Positions 21,703 to 33,991 of a stretch of DNA of 64,000 nucleotides are shown one piece after another. The position numbers and the translations under genes are program-made. The notes under the pieces are model-generated. The model was given only the letters and a program-made list of their open reading frames with translations, did no database searches and had not been told where the DNA came from. The stretch is taken from positions 23,581,383 through 23,645,382 of the forward strand of contig NC_135252.1 of the NCBI RefSeq assembly GCF_964204865.1, written 5' to 3'. Numbering within the stretch: the stretch's first letter is position 1; every line of letters begins with the position of its first letter. Source of the stretch: Styela clava (taxonomy: Eukaryota > Chordata > Ascidiacea > Stolidobranchia > Styelidae).

Positions 21703-21831
21703 TTCTAGTTTAGTAACTTTTGGTATACAGATTTTATCTCTTTGGTAAAATTTAAAAAATACATAAGCAACGGATATTGACGGGAAAGATGTATTAATTA
21801 AAATATAAAATGTATTCGCATAAATGAACAC

Positions 21832-21904
21832 CATCTTCGCCGGAACTCGAACCCGGAACCTCTGGATTAGAAGTCCAGCGCGCTATCCATTGCGCCACGA
21901 AGAC
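21832..21904 (-). tRNA. tRNA-Arg(TCT)
   Basis: T-stem 53:61 is a G-U wobble (ggaactcg). Confidence 0.92.
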
Positions 21905-22390
21905 TCGCAAGGTTTAATCGAATCCCGATCTCCCGCGTGGCAGGCGAGAAATCTACCACAGAAACACCAATGCTCGTTGCGCAATAGGTTATCTTTTCAC
22001 TCTCGATTGCATTTTGATGTTCATATGTTAATAAAACAATATTAAACGCTGCGAGCAGGGTACGAACCTGCGCGGGAATATCCCGCTGGATATCAAGTCC
22101 ATCGCCTTAATCACTCGGTCATCACAGCTTCTCCGCTAGTATCTTGTGGTTCACAGACTTTGTCTCTTTAGTAATAATTTAAAAAAGAGATAAGCATAAT
22201 TTTAAAAAATACATAAGCAACGGATATTGATGGGAAAGATGTATTAATTAGAATTTAAAATGTATTCTGGATTAGAAGTCCAGTGCGCTATCCATTGCGC
22301 CACGAAGTCTCGCAACTTTTAATAGAAAACAGATCTTTTTCCATAATTCGTACCATGAATTATTATCAAATTCTTGAAAATATTATGAGC

Positions 22391-22461
22391 TGCATTGGCC
22401 GGGAATCGAACCCGGGCCTCCCGCGTGGCAGGCGGGAATTCTACCACTGAACCACCAATGC
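22391..22461 (-). tRNA. tRNA-Gly(GCC)
   Basis: Anticodon stem 28:42 is C-G instead of U-G, a stronger pair. Confidence 0.94.
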
Positions 22462-22674
22462 TCGTCCGCGTTAGGTTATCTTTTCACTCTCGACTGCATT
22501 TTAATGTTTTTATCTTAAATAAAACAAAATTAAACGCTACGAGCAGGGCTCGAAACTCCGTGAGAATATCCCGCTGGATTTCAAGTCCAACGTTTTAAGA
22601 ACTCGGCCATCACAGTTACTACGTTAGTGATTTGTGGTTCAATGTTCATATGTTCATATGTTTACAAAATTAAA

Positions 22675-22756
22675 CGCTGCGAGCAGGGTTCGAACCTGGG
22701 CGGGAATATCCCATTGGATTTCAAGTCCAACGCCTTAACCACTCGGCCATCACAGC
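22675..22756 (-). tRNA. tRNA-Ser(TGA), T-stem mismatch
   Basis: G49 is C (cctgggcgg), mismatching C65. Confidence 0.8.
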
Positions 22757-22885
22757 TTCTACTTTAGTAACTTTTGGTATACAGATTTTATCTCTTTAGT
22801 AAAATTCAAAAAATACATAAGCAACGGATATTGACGGGAAATATGTATTAATTAGAATATAAAATGTATTCGCATAAATGAACAC

Positions 22886-22958
22886 CATCTTCGCCGGGAC
22901 TCGAACCCGGAACCTCTGGATTAGAAGTCCAGCGCGCTATCCATTGCGCCACGAAGAC
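22886..22958 (-). tRNA. tRNA-Arg(TCT)
   Basis: Standard copy. Confidence 0.96.
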
Positions 22959-23444
22959 TCGCAAGGTTTAATCGAATCCCGATCTCCCGCGTGGCAGGCG
23001 AGAAATCTACCACTGAAACAACAATGCTCGTTGCGCAATAGGTTATCTTTTGCCTCTCGATTGCATTTTGATGTTCATATGTTAATAAAACAATATTAAA
23101 CGCTGCGAGCAGGGTACGAACCTGCGCGGGAATATCCCGCTGGATATCAAGTCCAACGCCTTAATCACTCGGTCATCACAGCTTCTCCGCTAGTAACTTG
23201 TGGTTCACAGACTTTGTCTCTTTAGTAATAATTTGAAAAATAGATAAGCATATATTTAAAATATACATAAGCAACGGATATTGATGGGAAAGATGTATTA
23301 ATTAGAATTTAAAATGTATTCTGGATTAGAAGTCCAGTGCGCTATCCATTGCGTCACAAAGTCTCGCAACTTTTGATAGAAAACAGAACATTTTCCATAT
23401 TTCGTACCATGAATTATTATCAAATTCTTGAAAATATTATGAGC

Positions 23445-23515
23445 TGCATTGGCCGGGAATCAAACCCGGGCCTCCCGCGTGGCGGGCGAGAATTCTACCA
23501 CTGAACCACCAATGC
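23445..23515 (-). tRNA. tRNA-Gly(GCC), U33 and C56 lost
   Basis: Loop CCGCCAC (C33) and T-loop TTTGATT. Both invariant positions are changed. Confidence 0.6.
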
Positions 23516-23720
23516 TCGTTCGCGGTACGTTATCTTTTCACTCTCGATTGCATTTTAATGTTTTTACCTTAAATAAAACAAAATTAAACGCTGCGAGCAG
23601 GGCTCGAACCTCCGTGAAAATATCCCGCTGGATTTCAAGTCCAACGCCTTAAGCACTCGGCCATCACAGTTACTACGTTAGTAATTTGTGGTTCAATGTT
23701 CATGTGTTTACAAAATTAAA

Positions 23721-23802
23721 CGCTGCGAGCAGGGTTCGAACCTGCGCGGGAATATCCCATTGGATTTCAAGTCCAACGCCTTAACCACTCGGCCATCACA
23801 GC
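23721..23802 (-). tRNA. tRNA-Ser(TGA), Ser-C
   Basis: Standard copy. Confidence 0.95.
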
Positions 23803-23931
23803 TTCTAGTTTAGTAACTTTTGGTATACAGATTTTATCTCTTTAGTAAAATTCAAAAAATACATAAGCAACGGATATTGACGGGAAAGATGTATTAATTA
23901 GAATATAAAATGTATTCGCATAAATGAACAC

Positions 23932-24004
23932 CATCTTCGCCGGGACTCGAACCCGGAACCTCTGGATTAGAAGTCCAGCGCGCTATCCATTGCGCCACGA
24001 AGAC
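23932..24004 (-). tRNA. tRNA-Arg(TCT)
   Basis: Standard copy. Confidence 0.96.
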
Positions 24005-24490
24005 TCGCAAGGTTTAATCGAATCCCGATCTCCCGCGTGGCAGGCGAGAAATCTACCACTGAAACACCAATGCTCGTTGCGCAATAGGTTATCTTTTCCC
24101 TCTCGATTGCATTTTGATGTTCATATGTTAATAAAACAATATTAAACGCTGCGAGCAGGGTACGAACCTGCGCGGGAATATCCAGCTGGATATCAAGTCC
24201 AACGCCTTAATCACTCGGTCATCACAGCTTCTCCGCTAGTAACCTGTGGTTCAGAGACTTTGTCTCTTTAGTAATAATTTGAAAAATAGATAAGCATAAT
24301 TTTAAAAACTACATAAGCAACGGATATTGATGGGAAAGATGTATTAATTAGAATTTAAAATGTATTCTAGATTAGAAGTCCAGTGCGCTATCCATTGAGC
24401 CACGAAGTCTCGCAACTTTTAATAGAAAACAGATCTTTTTCCATAATTCGTACCATGAATTATTATCAAATTCTTGAAAATATTATGAGC

Positions 24491-24561
24491 TGCATTAGCC
24501 GGGAATCGAACCCGGGCCACCCGCGTGGCAGGCGAGAATTCTACCACTGAACCACCAATGC
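24491..24561 (-). tRNA. tRNA-Gly(GCC)
   Basis: G6-U67 wobble and one variable-loop change (gggccaccc). Confidence 0.91.
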
Positions 24562-24766
24562 TCGTTCGCGGTAGGTTATCTTTTCACTCTCGATTGCATT
24601 TTAATGTTTTTACCTTAAATAAAACAAAATTAAACGCTACGAGCAGGGATCTAACCTCCGTGAGAATATCCCGCTGGATTTCAAGTCCAACGCCTTAAGA
24701 ACTCGGCCATCACAGTTACTACGTTAGTGATTTGTGGTTCAATGTTCATATGTTTGCAAAATTAAA

Positions 24767-24848
24767 CGCTGCGAGCAGGGTTCGAACCTGCGCAGGAATA
24801 TCCCATGGGATTACAAGTCCAACGCCTTAACCACTCGGCCATCACAGC
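24767..24848 (-). tRNA. Ser-type tRNA with TGT anticodon
   Basis: Loop CTTGTAA would read ACA (Thr). Stem pair 28:42 is U-C; one more base change in the variable arm (cgcagg). T arm and D-loop intact. Confidence 0.8.
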
Positions 24849-24977
24849 GTCTACTTTAGTAACTTTTGGTATACAGATTTTATCTCTTTGGTAAAATTTA
24901 AAAAATACATAAGCAACGGATATTGACGGGAAAGATGTATTAATTAAAATATAAAATGTATTCGCATAAATGAACAC

Positions 24978-25050
24978 CATCTTCGCCGGAACTCGAACCC
25001 TGAACCTCTGGATTAGAAGTCCAGCGCGCTATCCATTGCGCCACGAAGAC
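24978..25050 (-). tRNA. tRNA-Arg(TCT), T-stem mismatch
   Basis: T-stem 50:64 A-G mismatch (ccctgaac) plus 53:61 wobble. Confidence 0.78.
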
Positions 25051-25536
25051 TCGCAAGGATTAATCGAATCCCGATCTCCCGCGTGGCAGGCGAGAAATCT
25101 ACCACAGAAACACCAATGCTCGTTGCGCAATAGGTTATCTTTTCACTCTCGATTGCATTTTGATGTTCATATGTTAATAAAGCAATATTAAACGCTGCGA
25201 GCAGGGTACGAACCTGCGCGGGAATATCCCGCTGGATATCAAGTCCATCGCCTTAATCACTCGGTCATCACAGCTTCTCCGCTAGTATCTTGTGGTTCAC
25301 AGACTTTGTCTCTTTAGTAATAATTTAAAAAAGAGATAAGCATAATTTTAAAAAATACATAAGCAACGGATATTGATGGGAAAGATGTATTAATTAGAAT
25401 TTAAAATGTATTCTGGATTAGAAGTCCAGTGCGCTATCCATTGCGCCACGAAGTCTCGCAACTTTTAATAGAAAACAGATCTTTTTCCATAATTCGTACC
25501 ATGAATTATTATCAAATTCTTGAAAATATTATGAGC

Positions 25537-25607
25537 TGCATTGGCCGGGAATCGAACCCGGGCCTCCCGCGTGGCAGGCGGGAATTCTACCACTGAACCA
25601 CCAATGC
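25537..25607 (-). tRNA. tRNA-Gly(GCC)
   Basis: C28-G42 form as at 22391. Confidence 0.94.
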
Positions 25608-25820
25608 TCGTCCGCGTTAGGTTATCTTTTCACTCTCGACTGCATTTTAATGTTTTTATCTTAAATAAAACAAAATTAAACGCTACGAGCAGGGCTCGAA
25701 CCTCCGTGAGAATATCCCGCTGGATTTCAAGTCCAACGTTTTAAGAACTCGGCCATCACAGTTACTACGTTAGTGATATGTGGTTCAATGTTCATATGTT
25801 CATATGTTTACAAAATTAAA

Positions 25821-25902
25821 CGCTGCGAGCAGGGTTCAAACCTGCGCGGGAATATCCCATTGGATTTCAAGTCCAACGCCTTAACCACTCGGCCATCACA
25901 GC
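25821..25902 (-). tRNA. tRNA-Ser(TGA), C56 changed
   Basis: T-loop TTTGAAC; rest standard. Confidence 0.72.
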
Positions 25903-26031
25903 TTCTACTTTAGTAACTTTTGGTATACAGATTTAATCTCTTTAGTAAAATTCAAAAAATACATAAGCAATGGATATTGACGGGAAAGATGTATTAATTA
26001 GAATATAAAATGTATTCGCATAAATGAACAC

Positions 26032-26104
26032 CATCTTCGCCGGGACTCGAACCCGGAACCTCTGGATTAGAAGTCCAGCGCGCTATCCATTGCGCCACGA
26101 AGAC
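26032..26104 (-). tRNA. tRNA-Arg(TCT)
   Basis: Standard copy. Confidence 0.96.
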
Positions 26105-26590
26105 TCGCAAGGTTTAATCGAATCCCGATCTCCCGCGTGGCAGGCGAGAAATCTACCACTGAAACAACAATGCTCGTTGCGCAATAGGTTATCTTTTCCC
26201 TCTCGATTGCATTTTGATGTTCATATGTTAATAAAACAATATCAAACGCTGCGAGCAGGGTACGAACCTGCGCGGGAATATCCCGCTGGATATCAAGTCC
26301 AACGCCTTAATCACTCGGTCATCACAGCTTCTCCGCTAGTAACTTGTGGTTCACAGACTTTGTCTCTTTAGTAATAATTTGAAAAATAGATAAGCATAAT
26401 TTTAAAATATACATAAGCAACGGATATTGATGGGAAAGATGTATTAATTAGAATTTAAAATGTATTCTGGATTAGAAGTCCAGTGCGCTATCCATTGCGC
26501 CACGAAGTCTCGCAACTTTTAATAGAAAACAGAACATTTTCCATATTTCGTACAATGAATTATTATCAAATTCTTGAAAATATTATGAGC

Positions 26591-26661
26591 TGCATTGGCC
26601 GGGAATCAAACCCGGGCCTCCCGCGTGGCGGGCGAGAATTCTACCACTGAACCACCAATGC
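26591..26661 (-). tRNA. tRNA-Gly(GCC), U33 and C56 lost
   Basis: As 23445. Confidence 0.6.
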
Positions 26662-26866
26662 TCGTTCGCGGTACGTTATCTTTTCACTCTCGATTGCATT
26701 TTAATGTTTTTACCTTAAATAAAACAAAATTAAACGCTACGAGCAGGGATCTAACCTCCGTGAGAATATCCCGCTGGATTTCAAGTCCAACGCCTTAAGA
26801 ACTCGGCCATCACAGTTACTACGTTAGTGATTTGTGGTTCAATGTTCATATGTTTGCAAAATTAAA

Positions 26867-26948
26867 CGCTGCGAGCAGGGTTCGAACCTGCGCGGGAATA
26901 TCCCATGGGATTACAAGTCCAACGCCTTAACCACTCGGCCATCACAGC
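26867..26948 (-). tRNA. Ser-type tRNA with TGT anticodon
   Basis: As 24767 but with a standard variable arm; only the anticodon and the 28:42 mismatch differ from Ser-C. Confidence 0.82.
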
Positions 26949-27077
26949 GTCTACTTTAGTAACTTTTGGTATACAGATTTTATCTCTTTGGTAAAATTTA
27001 AAAAATACATAAGCAACGGATATTGACGGGAAAGATGTATTAATTAAAATATAAAATGTATTCGCATAAATGAACAC

Positions 27078-27150
27078 CATCTTCGCCGGAACTCGAACCC
27101 GGAACCTCTGGATTAGAAGTCCAGCGCGCTATCCATTGCGCCACGAAGAC
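27078..27150 (-). tRNA. tRNA-Arg(TCT)
   Basis: 53:61 G-U wobble. Confidence 0.92.
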
Positions 27151-27636
27151 TCGCAAGGTTTAATCGAATCCCGATCTCCCGCGTGGCAGGCGAGAAATCT
27201 ACCACAGAAACACCAATGCTCGTTGCGCAATAGGTTATCTTTTCACTCTCGATTGCATTTTGATGTTCATATGTTAATAAAACAATATTAAACGCTGCGA
27301 GCAGGGTACGAACCTGCGCGGGAATATCCCGCTGGATATCAAGTCCATCGCCTTAATCACTCGGTCATCACAGCTTCTCCGCTAGTATCTTGTGGTTCAC
27401 AGACTTTGTCTCTTTAGTAATAATTTAAAAAAGAGATAAGCATAATTTTAAAAAATACATAAGCAACGGATATTGATGGGAAAGATGTATTAATTAGAAT
27501 TTAAAATGTATTCTGGATTAGAAGTCCAGTGCGCTATCCATTGCGCCACGAAGTCTCGCAACTTTTAATAGAAAACAGATCTTTTTCCATAATTCGTACC
27601 ATGAATTATTATCAAATTCTTGAAAATATTATGAGC

Positions 27637-27707
27637 TGCATTGGCCGGGAATCGAACCCGGGCCTCCCGCGTGGCAGGCGGGAATTCTACCACTGAACCA
27701 CCAATGC
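27637..27707 (-). tRNA. tRNA-Gly(GCC)
   Basis: C28-G42 form. Confidence 0.94.
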
Positions 27708-27920
27708 TCGTCCGCGTTAGGTTATCTTTTCACTCTCGACTGCATTTTAATGTTTTTATCTTAAATAAAACAAAATTAAACGCTACGAGCAGGGCTCGAA
27801 CCTCCGTGAGAATATCCCGCTGGATTTCAAGTCCAACGTTTTAAGAACTCGGCCATCACAGTTACTACGTTAGTGATTTGTGGTTCAATGTTCATATGTT
27901 CATATGTTTACAAAATTAAA

Positions 27921-28002
27921 CGCTGCGAGCAGGGTTCGAACCTGGGCGGGAATATCCCATTGGATTTCAAGTCCAACGCCTTAACCACTCGGCCATCACA
28001 GC
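27921..28002 (-). tRNA. tRNA-Ser(TGA), T-stem mismatch
   Basis: As 22675. Confidence 0.8.
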
Positions 28003-28131
28003 TTCTACTTTAGTAACTTTTGGTATACAGATTTTATCTCTTTAGTAAAATTCAAAAAATACATAAGCAACGGATATTGACGGGAAAGATGTATTAATTA
28101 GAATATAAAATGTATTCGCATAAATGAACAC

Positions 28132-28204
28132 CATCTTCGCCGGGACTCGAACCCGGAACCTCTGGATTAGAAGTCCAGCGCGCTATCCATTGCGCCACGA
28201 AGAC
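28132..28204 (-). tRNA. tRNA-Arg(TCT)
   Basis: Standard copy. Confidence 0.96.
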
Positions 28205-28690
28205 TCGCAAGGTTTAATCGAATCCCGATCTCCCGCGTGGCAGGCGAGAAATCTACCACTGAAACAACAATGCTCGTTGCGCAATAGGTTATCTTTTGCC
28301 TCTCGATTGCATTTTGATGTTCATATGTTAATAAAACAATATTAAACGCTGCGAGCAGGGTACGAACCTGCGCGGGAATATCCCGCTGGATATCAAGTCC
28401 AACGCCTTAATCACTCGGTCATCACAGCTTCTCCGCTAGTAACTTGTGGTTCACAGACTTTGTCTCTTTAGTAATAATTTGAAAAATAGATAAGCATATA
28501 TTTAAAATATACATAAGCAACGGATATTGATGGGAAAGATGTATTAATTAGAATTTAAAATGTATTCTGGATTAGAAGTCCAGTGCGCTATCCATTGCGT
28601 CACAAAGTCTCGCAACTTTTGATAGAAAACAGAACATTTTCCATATTTCGTACCATGAATTATTATCAAATTCTTGAAAATATTATGAGC

Positions 28691-28761
28691 TGCATTGGCC
28701 GGGAATCAAACCCGGGCCTCCCGCGTGGCGGGCGAGAATTCTACCACTGAACCACCAATGC
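28691..28761 (-). tRNA. tRNA-Gly(GCC), U33 and C56 lost
   Basis: As 23445. Confidence 0.6.
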
Positions 28762-28966
28762 TCGTTCGCGGTACGTTATCTTTTCACTCTCGATTGCATT
28801 TTAATGTTTTTACCTTAAATAAAACAAAATTAAACGCTGCGAGCAGGGCTCGAACCTCCGTGAAAATATCCCGCTGGATTTCAAGTCCAACGCCTTAAGC
28901 ACTCGGCCATCACAGTTACTACGTTAGTAATTTGTGGTTCAATGTTCATGTGTTTACAAAATTAAA

Positions 28967-29048
28967 CGCTGCGAGCAGGGTTCGAACCTGCGCGGGAATA
29001 TCCCATTGGATTTCAAGTCCAACGCCTTAACCACTCGGCCATCACAGC
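28967..29048 (-). tRNA. tRNA-Ser(TGA), Ser-C
   Basis: Standard copy. Confidence 0.95.
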
Positions 29049-29177
29049 TTCTAGTTTAGTAACTTTTGGTATACAGATTTTATCTCTTTAGTAAAATTCA
29101 AAAAATACATAAGCAACGGATATTGACGGGAAAGATGTATTAATTAGAATATAAAATGTATTCGCATAAATGAACAC

Positions 29178-29250
29178 CATCTTCGCCGGGACTCGAACCC
29201 GGAACCTCTGGATTAGAAGTCCAGCGCGCTATCCATTGCGCCACGAAGAC
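29178..29250 (-). tRNA. tRNA-Arg(TCT)
   Basis: Standard copy. Confidence 0.96.
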
Positions 29251-29736
29251 TCGCAAGGTTTAATCGAATCCCGATCTCCCGCGTGGCAGGCGAGAAATCT
29301 ACCACTGAAACACCAATGCTCGTTGCGCAATAGGTTATCTTTTCCCTCTCGATTGCATTTTGATGTTCATATGTTAATAAAACAATATTAAACGCTGCGA
29401 GCAGGGTACGAACCTGCGCGGGAATATCCAGCTGGATATCAAGTCCAACGCCTTAATCACTCGGTCATCACAGCTTCTCCGCTAGTAACTTGTGGTTCAG
29501 AGACTTTGTCTCTTTAGTAATAATTTGAAAAATAGATAAGCATAATTTTAAAAACTACATAAGCAACGGATATTGATGGGAAAGATGTATTAATTAGAAT
29601 TTAAAATGTATTCTGGATTAGAAGTCCAGTGCGCTATCCATTGAGCCACGAAGTCTCGCAACTTTTAATAGAAAACAGATCTTTTTCCATAATTCGTACC
29701 ATGAATTATTATCAAATTCTTGAAAATATTATGAGC

Positions 29737-29807
29737 TGCATTAGCCGGGAATCGAACCCGGGCCACCCGCGTGGCAGGCGAGAATTCTACCACTGAACCA
29801 CCAATGC
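29737..29807 (-). tRNA. tRNA-Gly(GCC)
   Basis: As 24491. Confidence 0.91.
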
Positions 29808-30012
29808 TCGTTCGCGGTAGGTTATCTTTTCACTCTCGATTGCATTTTAATGTTTTTACCTTAAATAAAACAAAATTAAACGCTACGAGCAGGGATCTAA
29901 CCTCCGTGAGAATATCCCGCTGGATTTCAAGTCCAACGCCTTAAGAACTCGGCCATCACAGTTACTACGTTAGTGATTTGTGGTTCAATGTTCATATGTT
30001 TGCAAAATTAAA

Positions 30013-30094
30013 CGCTGCGAGCAGGGTTCGAACCTGCGCGGGAATATCCCATGGGATTACAAGTCCAACGCCTTAACCACTCGGCCATCACAGC
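30013..30094 (-). tRNA. Ser-type tRNA with TGT anticodon
   Basis: As 26867. Confidence 0.82.
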
Positions 30095-30223
30095 GTCTAC
30101 TTTAGTAACTTTTGGTATACAGATTTTATCTCTTTGGTAAAATTTAAAAAATACATAAGCAACGGATATTGACGGGAAAGATGTATTAATTAAAATATAA
30201 AATGTATTCGCATAAATGAACAC

Positions 30224-30296
30224 CATCTTCGCCGGAACTCGAACCCTGAACCTCTGGATTAGAAGTCCAGCGCGCTATCCATTGCGCCACGAAGAC
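30224..30296 (-). tRNA. tRNA-Arg(TCT), T-stem mismatch
   Basis: As 24978. Confidence 0.78.
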
Positions 30297-30782
30297 TCGC
30301 AAGGTTTAATCGAATCCCGATCTCCCGCGTGGCAGGCGAGAAATCTACCACAGAAACACCAATGCTCGTTGCGCAATAGGTTATCTTTTCACTCTCGATT
30401 GCATTTTGATGTTCATATGTTAATAAAGCAATATTAAACGCTGCGAGCAGGGTACGAACCTGCGCGGGAATATCCCGCTGGATATCAAGTCCATCGCCTT
30501 AATCACTCGGTCATCACAGCTTCTCCGCTAGTATCTTGTGGTTCACAGACTTTGTCTCTTTAGTAATAATTTAAAAAAGAGATAAGCATAATTTTAAAAA
30601 ATACATAAGCAACGGATATTGATGGGAAAGATGTATTAATTAGAATTTAAAATGTATTCTGGATTAGAAGTCCAGTGCGCTATCCATTGCGCCACGAAGT
30701 CTCGCAACTTTTAATAGAAAACAGATCTTTTTCCATAATTCGTACCATGAATTATTATCAAATTCTTGAAAATATTATGAGC

Positions 30783-30853
30783 TGCATTGGCCGGGAATCG
30801 AACCCGGGCCTCCCGCGTGGCAGGCGGGAATTCTACCACTGAACCACCAATGC
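30783..30853 (-). tRNA. tRNA-Gly(GCC)
   Basis: C28-G42 form. Confidence 0.94.
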
Positions 30854-31058
30854 TCGTCCGCGTTAGGTTATCTTTTCACTCTCGACTGCATTTTAATGTT
30901 TTTATCTTAAATAAAACAAAATTAAACGCATCGAGCAGGGCTCGAACCTCCGTGAGAATATCCCGCTGGATTTCAAGTCCAACGTTTTAAGAACTCGGCC
31001 ATCACAGTTACTACGTTAGTGATTTGTGGTTCAATGTTCATATGTTTACAAAATTAAA

Positions 31059-31140
31059 CGCTGCGAGCAGGGTTCAAACCTGCGCGGGAATATCCCATTG
31101 GATTTCAAGTCCAACGCCTTAACCACTCGGCCATCACAGC
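31059..31140 (-). tRNA. tRNA-Ser(TGA), C56 changed
   Basis: As 25821. Confidence 0.72.
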
Positions 31141-31269
31141 TTCTACTTTAGTAACTTTTGGTATACAGATTTAATCTCTTTAGTAAAATTCAAAAAATAC
31201 ATAAGCAATGGATATTGACGGGAAAGATGTATTAATTAGAATATAAAATGTATTCGCATAAATGAACAC

Positions 31270-31342
31270 CATCTTCGCCGGGACTCGAACCCGGAACCTC
31301 TGGATTAGAAGTCCAGCGCGCTATCCATTGCGCCACGAAGAC
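31270..31342 (-). tRNA. tRNA-Arg(TCT)
   Basis: Standard copy. Confidence 0.96.
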
Positions 31343-31828
31343 TCGCAAGGTTAAATCGAATCCCGATCTCCCGCGTGGCAGGCGAGAAATCTACCACTGA
31401 AACAACAATGCTCGTTGCGCAATAGGTTATCTTTTCCCTCTCGATTGCATTTTGATGTTCATATGTTAATAAAACAATATTAAACGCTGCGAGCAGGGTA
31501 CGAACCTGCGCGGGAATATCCCGCTGGATATCAAGTCCAACGCCTTAATCACTCGGTCATCACAGCTTCTCCGCTAGTAACTTGTGGTTCACAGACTTTG
31601 TCTCTTTAGTAATAATTTGAAAAATAGATAAGCATAATTTTAAAATATACATAAGCAACGGATATTGATGGGAAAGATGTATTAATTAGAATTTAAAATG
31701 TATTCTGGATTAGAAGTCCAGTGCGCTATCCATTGCGCCACGAAGTCTCGCAACTTTTAATAGAAAACAGAACATTTTCCATATTTCGTACAATGAATTA
31801 TTATCAAATTCTTGAAAATATTATGAGC

Positions 31829-31899
31829 TGCATTGGCCGGGAATCAAACCCGGGCCTCCCGCGTGGCGGGCGAGAATTCTACCACTGAACCACCAATGC
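31829..31899 (-). tRNA. tRNA-Gly(GCC), U33 and C56 lost
   Basis: As 23445. Confidence 0.6.
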
Positions 31900-32104
31900 T
31901 CGTTCGCGGTACGTTATCTTTTCACTCTCGATTGCATTTTAATGTTTTTACCTTAAATAAAACAAAATTAAACGCTGCGAGCAGGGCTCGAACCTCCGTG
32001 AAAATATCCCGCTGGATTTCAAGTCCAACGCCTTAAGCACTCGGCCATCACCGTTACTACGTTAGTAATTTGTGGTTCAATGTTCATTTGTTTACAAAAT
32101 TAAA

Positions 32105-32186
32105 CGCTGCGAGCAGGGTTCGAACCTGCGCGGGAATATCCCATTGGATTTCAAGTCCAACGCCTTAACCACTCGGCCATCACAGC
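32105..32186 (-). tRNA. tRNA-Ser(TGA), Ser-C
   Basis: Standard copy. Confidence 0.95.
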
Positions 32187-32315
32187 TTCTAGTCTAGTAA
32201 CTTTTGGTATACAGATTTTATCTCTTTAGTAAAATTCAAAAAATACATAAGCAATGGATATTGACGGGAAAGATGTATTAATTAGAATATAAAATGTATT
32301 CGCATAAATGAACAC

Positions 32316-32388
32316 CATCTTCGCCGGGATTCGAACCCGGAACCTCTGGATTAGAAGTCCAGCGCGCTATCCGTTGCGCCACGAAGAC
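32316..32388 (-). tRNA. tRNA-Arg(TCT)
   Basis: T-loop TTCGAAT and one D-loop change (tatccgttg). Confidence 0.88.
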
Positions 32389-32873
32389 TCGCAAGGTTTA
32401 ATCGAATCCCGATCTCCCGCGTGGCAGGCGAGAAATCTACCACTGAAACACCAATGCTCGTTGCGCAATAGGTTATCTTTTCCCTCTCGATTGCATTTTG
32501 ATGTTCATATGTTAATAAAACAATATTAAACGCTGCGAGCAGGGTACGAACCTGCGCGGGAATATCCAGCTGGATATCAAGTCCAACGCCTTAATCACTC
32601 GGTCATCACAGCTTCTCCGCTAGTAACTTGTGGTTCAGAGACTTTGTCTCTTTAGTAATAATTTGAAAAATAGATAAGCATAATTTTAAAAACTACATAA
32701 GCAACGGATATTGATGGGAAAGATGTATTAATAAGAATTTAAAATGTATTCTGGATTAGAAGTCCAGTGCGCTATCCATTGAGCCACGAAGTTTCGCATC
32801 TTTTAATAGAAAGCAGATCTTTTTCCATATTTCGTACCATGAATTATTATCAAATTCTTGAAATATTATGAGC

Positions 32874-32944
32874 TGCATTGGCCGGGAATCGAACCCGGGC
32901 CTCCCGCGTGGCAGGCGAGAATTCTACCACTGAACCACCAATGC
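32874..32944 (-). tRNA. tRNA-Gly(GCC)
   Basis: Standard body; one A missing from the T-run behind it (gaaatatta), leaving no T4. Confidence 0.93.
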
Positions 32945-33150
32945 TCGTTCGCGTTAGGTTATCTTTTCACTCTCGACTGCATTTTAATTATTTTTACCTT
33001 AAATAAAACAAAATTAAACGCTACGAGCAGGGCTCGAACCTCCGTGAGAATATCCCGCTGGATTTCAAGTCCAACGCCTTAAGAACTCGGCCATCACAGT
33101 TACTACGTTAGTGATTTGTGGTTCAATGTTCATATGTTTAGAAAATTAAA

Positions 33151-33232
33151 CGCTGCGAGCAGGGTTCGAACCTGCGCGGGAATTTCCCATTGGATTTCAA
33201 GTCCAACGCCTTAACCACTCGGCCATCACAGC
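33151..33232 (-). tRNA. tRNA-Ser(TGA), Ser-C
   Basis: Variable-arm loop change only. Confidence 0.93.
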
Positions 33233-33361
33233 TTCTACTTTAGTAACTTTTGGTATACAGATTTTATCTCTTTGGTAAAATCTAAAAAATACATAAGCAA
33301 CGGATATTGATGGGAAAGATGTATTAATTAGAATTTGAAATGTATTCGCATAAATGAACAC

Positions 33362-33434
33362 CATCTTCGCCGTGACTCGAACCCGGAACCTCTGGATTAA
33401 AAGTCTAGCGCGCTATCTATTGCGCCACGAAGAC
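33362..33434 (-). tRNA. Arg-type tRNA with TTT anticodon
   Basis: A29-C41 and G52-A62 mismatches plus a D-loop G lost (tatctatt). Confidence 0.65.
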
Positions 33435-33920
33435 TCGCAAGGTTTAATCAAATCCCGATCTCCCGCGTTGCAGGAGAGAAATCTACCACTGAAACACCAA
33501 TGCTCATTGCGCAATAGATTATCTTTTCACTCTCGATTGCATTTTGATGTTCATATGTTAATAAAACAATATTAAACGCTGCGAGCAGGTTACGAACCTT
33601 CGCGGAAATATCCCGCTGGATTTCAAGTCAAACGCCTTAATCTCTCGGTCATCACAGCTTCTCCGCTAGTAACTTGTGGTTCACAGACTTTGTCTCTTTA
33701 GTAATAATTTAAAAAGTAGATAAGCATAAATTTAAAAAATACATAAGCAACGGATATTGATTGGAAAGATGTATTAATTAGAACTTAAAATGTACTCTGG
33801 ATTAGAAGTCCAGTGCGCTATCCATTGCGCCACGAAGTCTCGGACCTTTTAATAAAAAACAGATCATTTTCCATATTTTGTACCATGAATTATTATCAAA
33901 TTCTTGAAAATATTATGAGC

Positions 33921-33991
33921 TGCATTGGCCGGGAATCAAATCCGGGCCTCCCGCGTGGCAGGCGAGAGTTCTACCACTGAACCACCAATGC
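33921..33991 (-). tRNA. tRNA-Gly(GCC), T-arm altered
   Basis: C56 lost and a T-stem change (aatcaaatccggg); position 26 region changed (gagagttc). Confidence 0.62.

Larger units (their letters stand above)
21800..27045. repeat. 5246-bp higher-order repeat, copy 1
   Basis: Five-unit block. Loci recur at +5246, for example Gly 22391/27637, 23445/28691, 24491/29737 and 25537/30783. Rare marks match, such as the Ser-C(TGT) at 24767/30013 and Arg T-stem change at 24978/30224. Confidence 0.85.
27046..32050. repeat. 5246-bp higher-order repeat, copy 2
   Basis: Second copy. The offset falls to 5238 after 31.0 kb because the 8-bp catatgtt duplication is absent before Ser-C 31059. The match ends near 32 kb: Ser-C 26867 has TGT but 32105 has TGA. 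Confidence 0.83.
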
